DNA from: Bradyrhizobium lupini
Lineage (GTDB): Bacteria > Pseudomonadota > Alphaproteobacteria > Rhizobiales > Xanthobacteraceae
DNA length: 64,000 bases
NCBI RefSeq assembly: GCF_040939785.1
Contig: NZ_CP162553.1
Location: 4,855,001-4,919,000 of the forward strand
Direction of reading: 5' to 3'
The number at the start of each line of letters is the position of its first letter. Within the stretch, counting starts at the first letter, position 1. Shown here piece by piece: positions 63,359-64,000 of this stretch. The notes under the pieces were generated by a model. That model had not been told where the DNA came from. It saw nothing but the letters and a program-made list of their open reading frames with translations, and ran no database searches. Position numbers and translations under genes: made by a program.

Positions 63359-64000
63359 ATGGCCACCAAGGCAAAGACGCTGCAGGCGAAGGACAAGGAA
63401 AAAGACGACAAGGCAGCGGACGCGCCGGAGAAGGACTCCCAGGACGCGCCCTCGCCGTTGCTCGATCTGTCCGACGCGGCCGTGAAGAAGATGATCAAGC
63501 AGGCCAAGAAGCGCGGCTTCGTGACCTTCGATCAGCTCAACGAAGTTTTGCCGTCCGACCAGACCTCTCCCGAGCAGATCGAGGACATCATGTCCATGCT
63601 CTCGGACATGGGCATCAACGTCACCGAAGCCGACGATAGCGAAGGCGAGGAGGACAAGGACGAGGGCGGCGAGGACGAGACCGACAACGAGCTCGTCGAA
63701 GTCACCCAGAAGGCCGTCACCGAGGTCAAGAAGAGCGAGCCGGGCGAGCGCACCGACGATCCCGTGCGCATGTATCTGCGCGAGATGGGCACCGTCGAGC
63801 TGCTGTCGCGCGAAGGCGAAATTGCGATTGCGAAGCGCATCGAGGCCGGCCGGGAGGCGATGATCGCAGGGCTGTGCGAAAGCCCGCTGACCTTCCAGGC
63901 CATCATCATCTGGCGCGACGAGCTCAACGAAGGAAAGATCTTCCTTCGTGACATCATCGATCTCGAAGCCACCTATGCTGGGCCCGACGCCAAGGCCGGC
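63359..64000 (+). CDS. rpoD: RNA polymerase primary sigma factor RpoD (5' part, runs off the window)
   Basis: The first 214 codons are present. Residues 1-40 are a Lys/Asp-rich tail. Region 1.1 follows (VKKMIKQAKKRGFVTFDQLN, then an acidic stretch EGEEDKDEGGEDETDNE), and region 1.2 DPVRMYLREMGTVELLSREGEIAIAKRIE identifies the primary sigma factor. ATG 63359 has AGGAG upstream; an ATG four bases earlier is in another frame. The position directly after dnaG is the classic macromolecular-synthesis layout. Confidence 0.95.
   Translation, partial: MATKAKTLQAKDKEKDDKAADAPEKDSQDAPSPLLDLSDAAVKKMIKQAKKRGFVTFDQLNEVLPSDQTSPEQIEDIMSMLSDMGINVTEADDSEGEEDKDEGGEDETDNELVEVTQKAVTEVKKSEPGERTDDPVRMYLREMGTVELLSREGEIAIAKRIEAGREAMIAGLCESPLTFQAIIIWRDELNEGKIFLRDIIDLEATYAGPDAKAG

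Noticed and set aside
63304..63639. An alternative start of the final gene at ATG 63355
   Set aside because: That frame ends at 63639 and reads as Gly/Arg-rich noise, while ATG 63359 gives the RpoD N-terminus.

Overview
The window is chromosomal DNA of a GC-rich alphaproteobacterium, almost certainly Bradyrhizobium or a close relative in the Nitrobacteraceae. The evidence is an Omp25/RopB-type outer-membrane barrel, a phasin, an alphaproteobacterial serC leader RNA upstream of serC-serA, a tRNA-His without G-1, a DnaG whose zinc-finger cysteines are replaced, and the short interspersed palindromes typical of this group. Most genes are housekeeping or common soil-bacterium metabolism. The unusual material lies in a few accessory patches.

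Left part (0.1-20 kb): an MFS exporter, two outer-membrane barrels, a GST, a GNAT acetyltransferase, serC and serA for serine synthesis, and a thiolase. The last 201 bp of the thiolase region (codons from about 342 to the stop, plus the terminator) occur again 4912 bp downstream with 3 mismatches. The DNA between the copies looks like an inserted island. It carries a BASS-like transporter, four tiny membrane proteins, a SARP/BTAD-TPR regulator and a MAPEG protein, but no integrase. After it come an AI-2E family permease, a large PAS sensor kinase with a one-base frame break, and a phasin.

Middle part (20-30 kb): tRNA-His is followed by a patch that is visibly less GC-rich. It holds a HEPN-type protein with an R-x4-H motif and, convergent to it, a protein resembling a proteasome/HslV-type Ntn-hydrolase. 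Then come a SnoaL-like protein, a 24-residue peptide, TenA and an OmpA-domain protein. Two decayed pieces of an AEC (auxin efflux carrier) transporter lie in this patch, next to the intact AEC gene. The intact gene belongs to an operon with a CoA-ester lyase and a CaiB-type CoA-transferase.

30-46 kb: an orphan ParA-like ATPase behind a perfect 18-bp palindrome, two related micro membrane proteins, a DapA-family lyase, a LysR regulator, trxB diverging from an Lrp/AsnC gene, greA, carB, an MFS gene with a frame break diverging from an ArsR-type regulator with twin operators, an aberrant tRNA-like gene, a methyltransferase, Dps, a cupin and carA.

46-64 kb: an alpha/beta hydrolase, a GatB/YqeY protein, an epoxide hydrolase between two related palindromic repeats, an acyl-CoA synthetase, a MarR regulator, a hybrid histidine kinase, two transglutaminase-like proteins, an ArsR/SRPBCC operon, a LysE exporter, an N-formylglutamate amidohydrolase, a gamma-glutamylcyclotransferase-like protein, a chlorite-dismutase-like protein, dnaG, and the 5' part of rpoD running off the end. 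All assignments are from reading the sequence; no database search was run.
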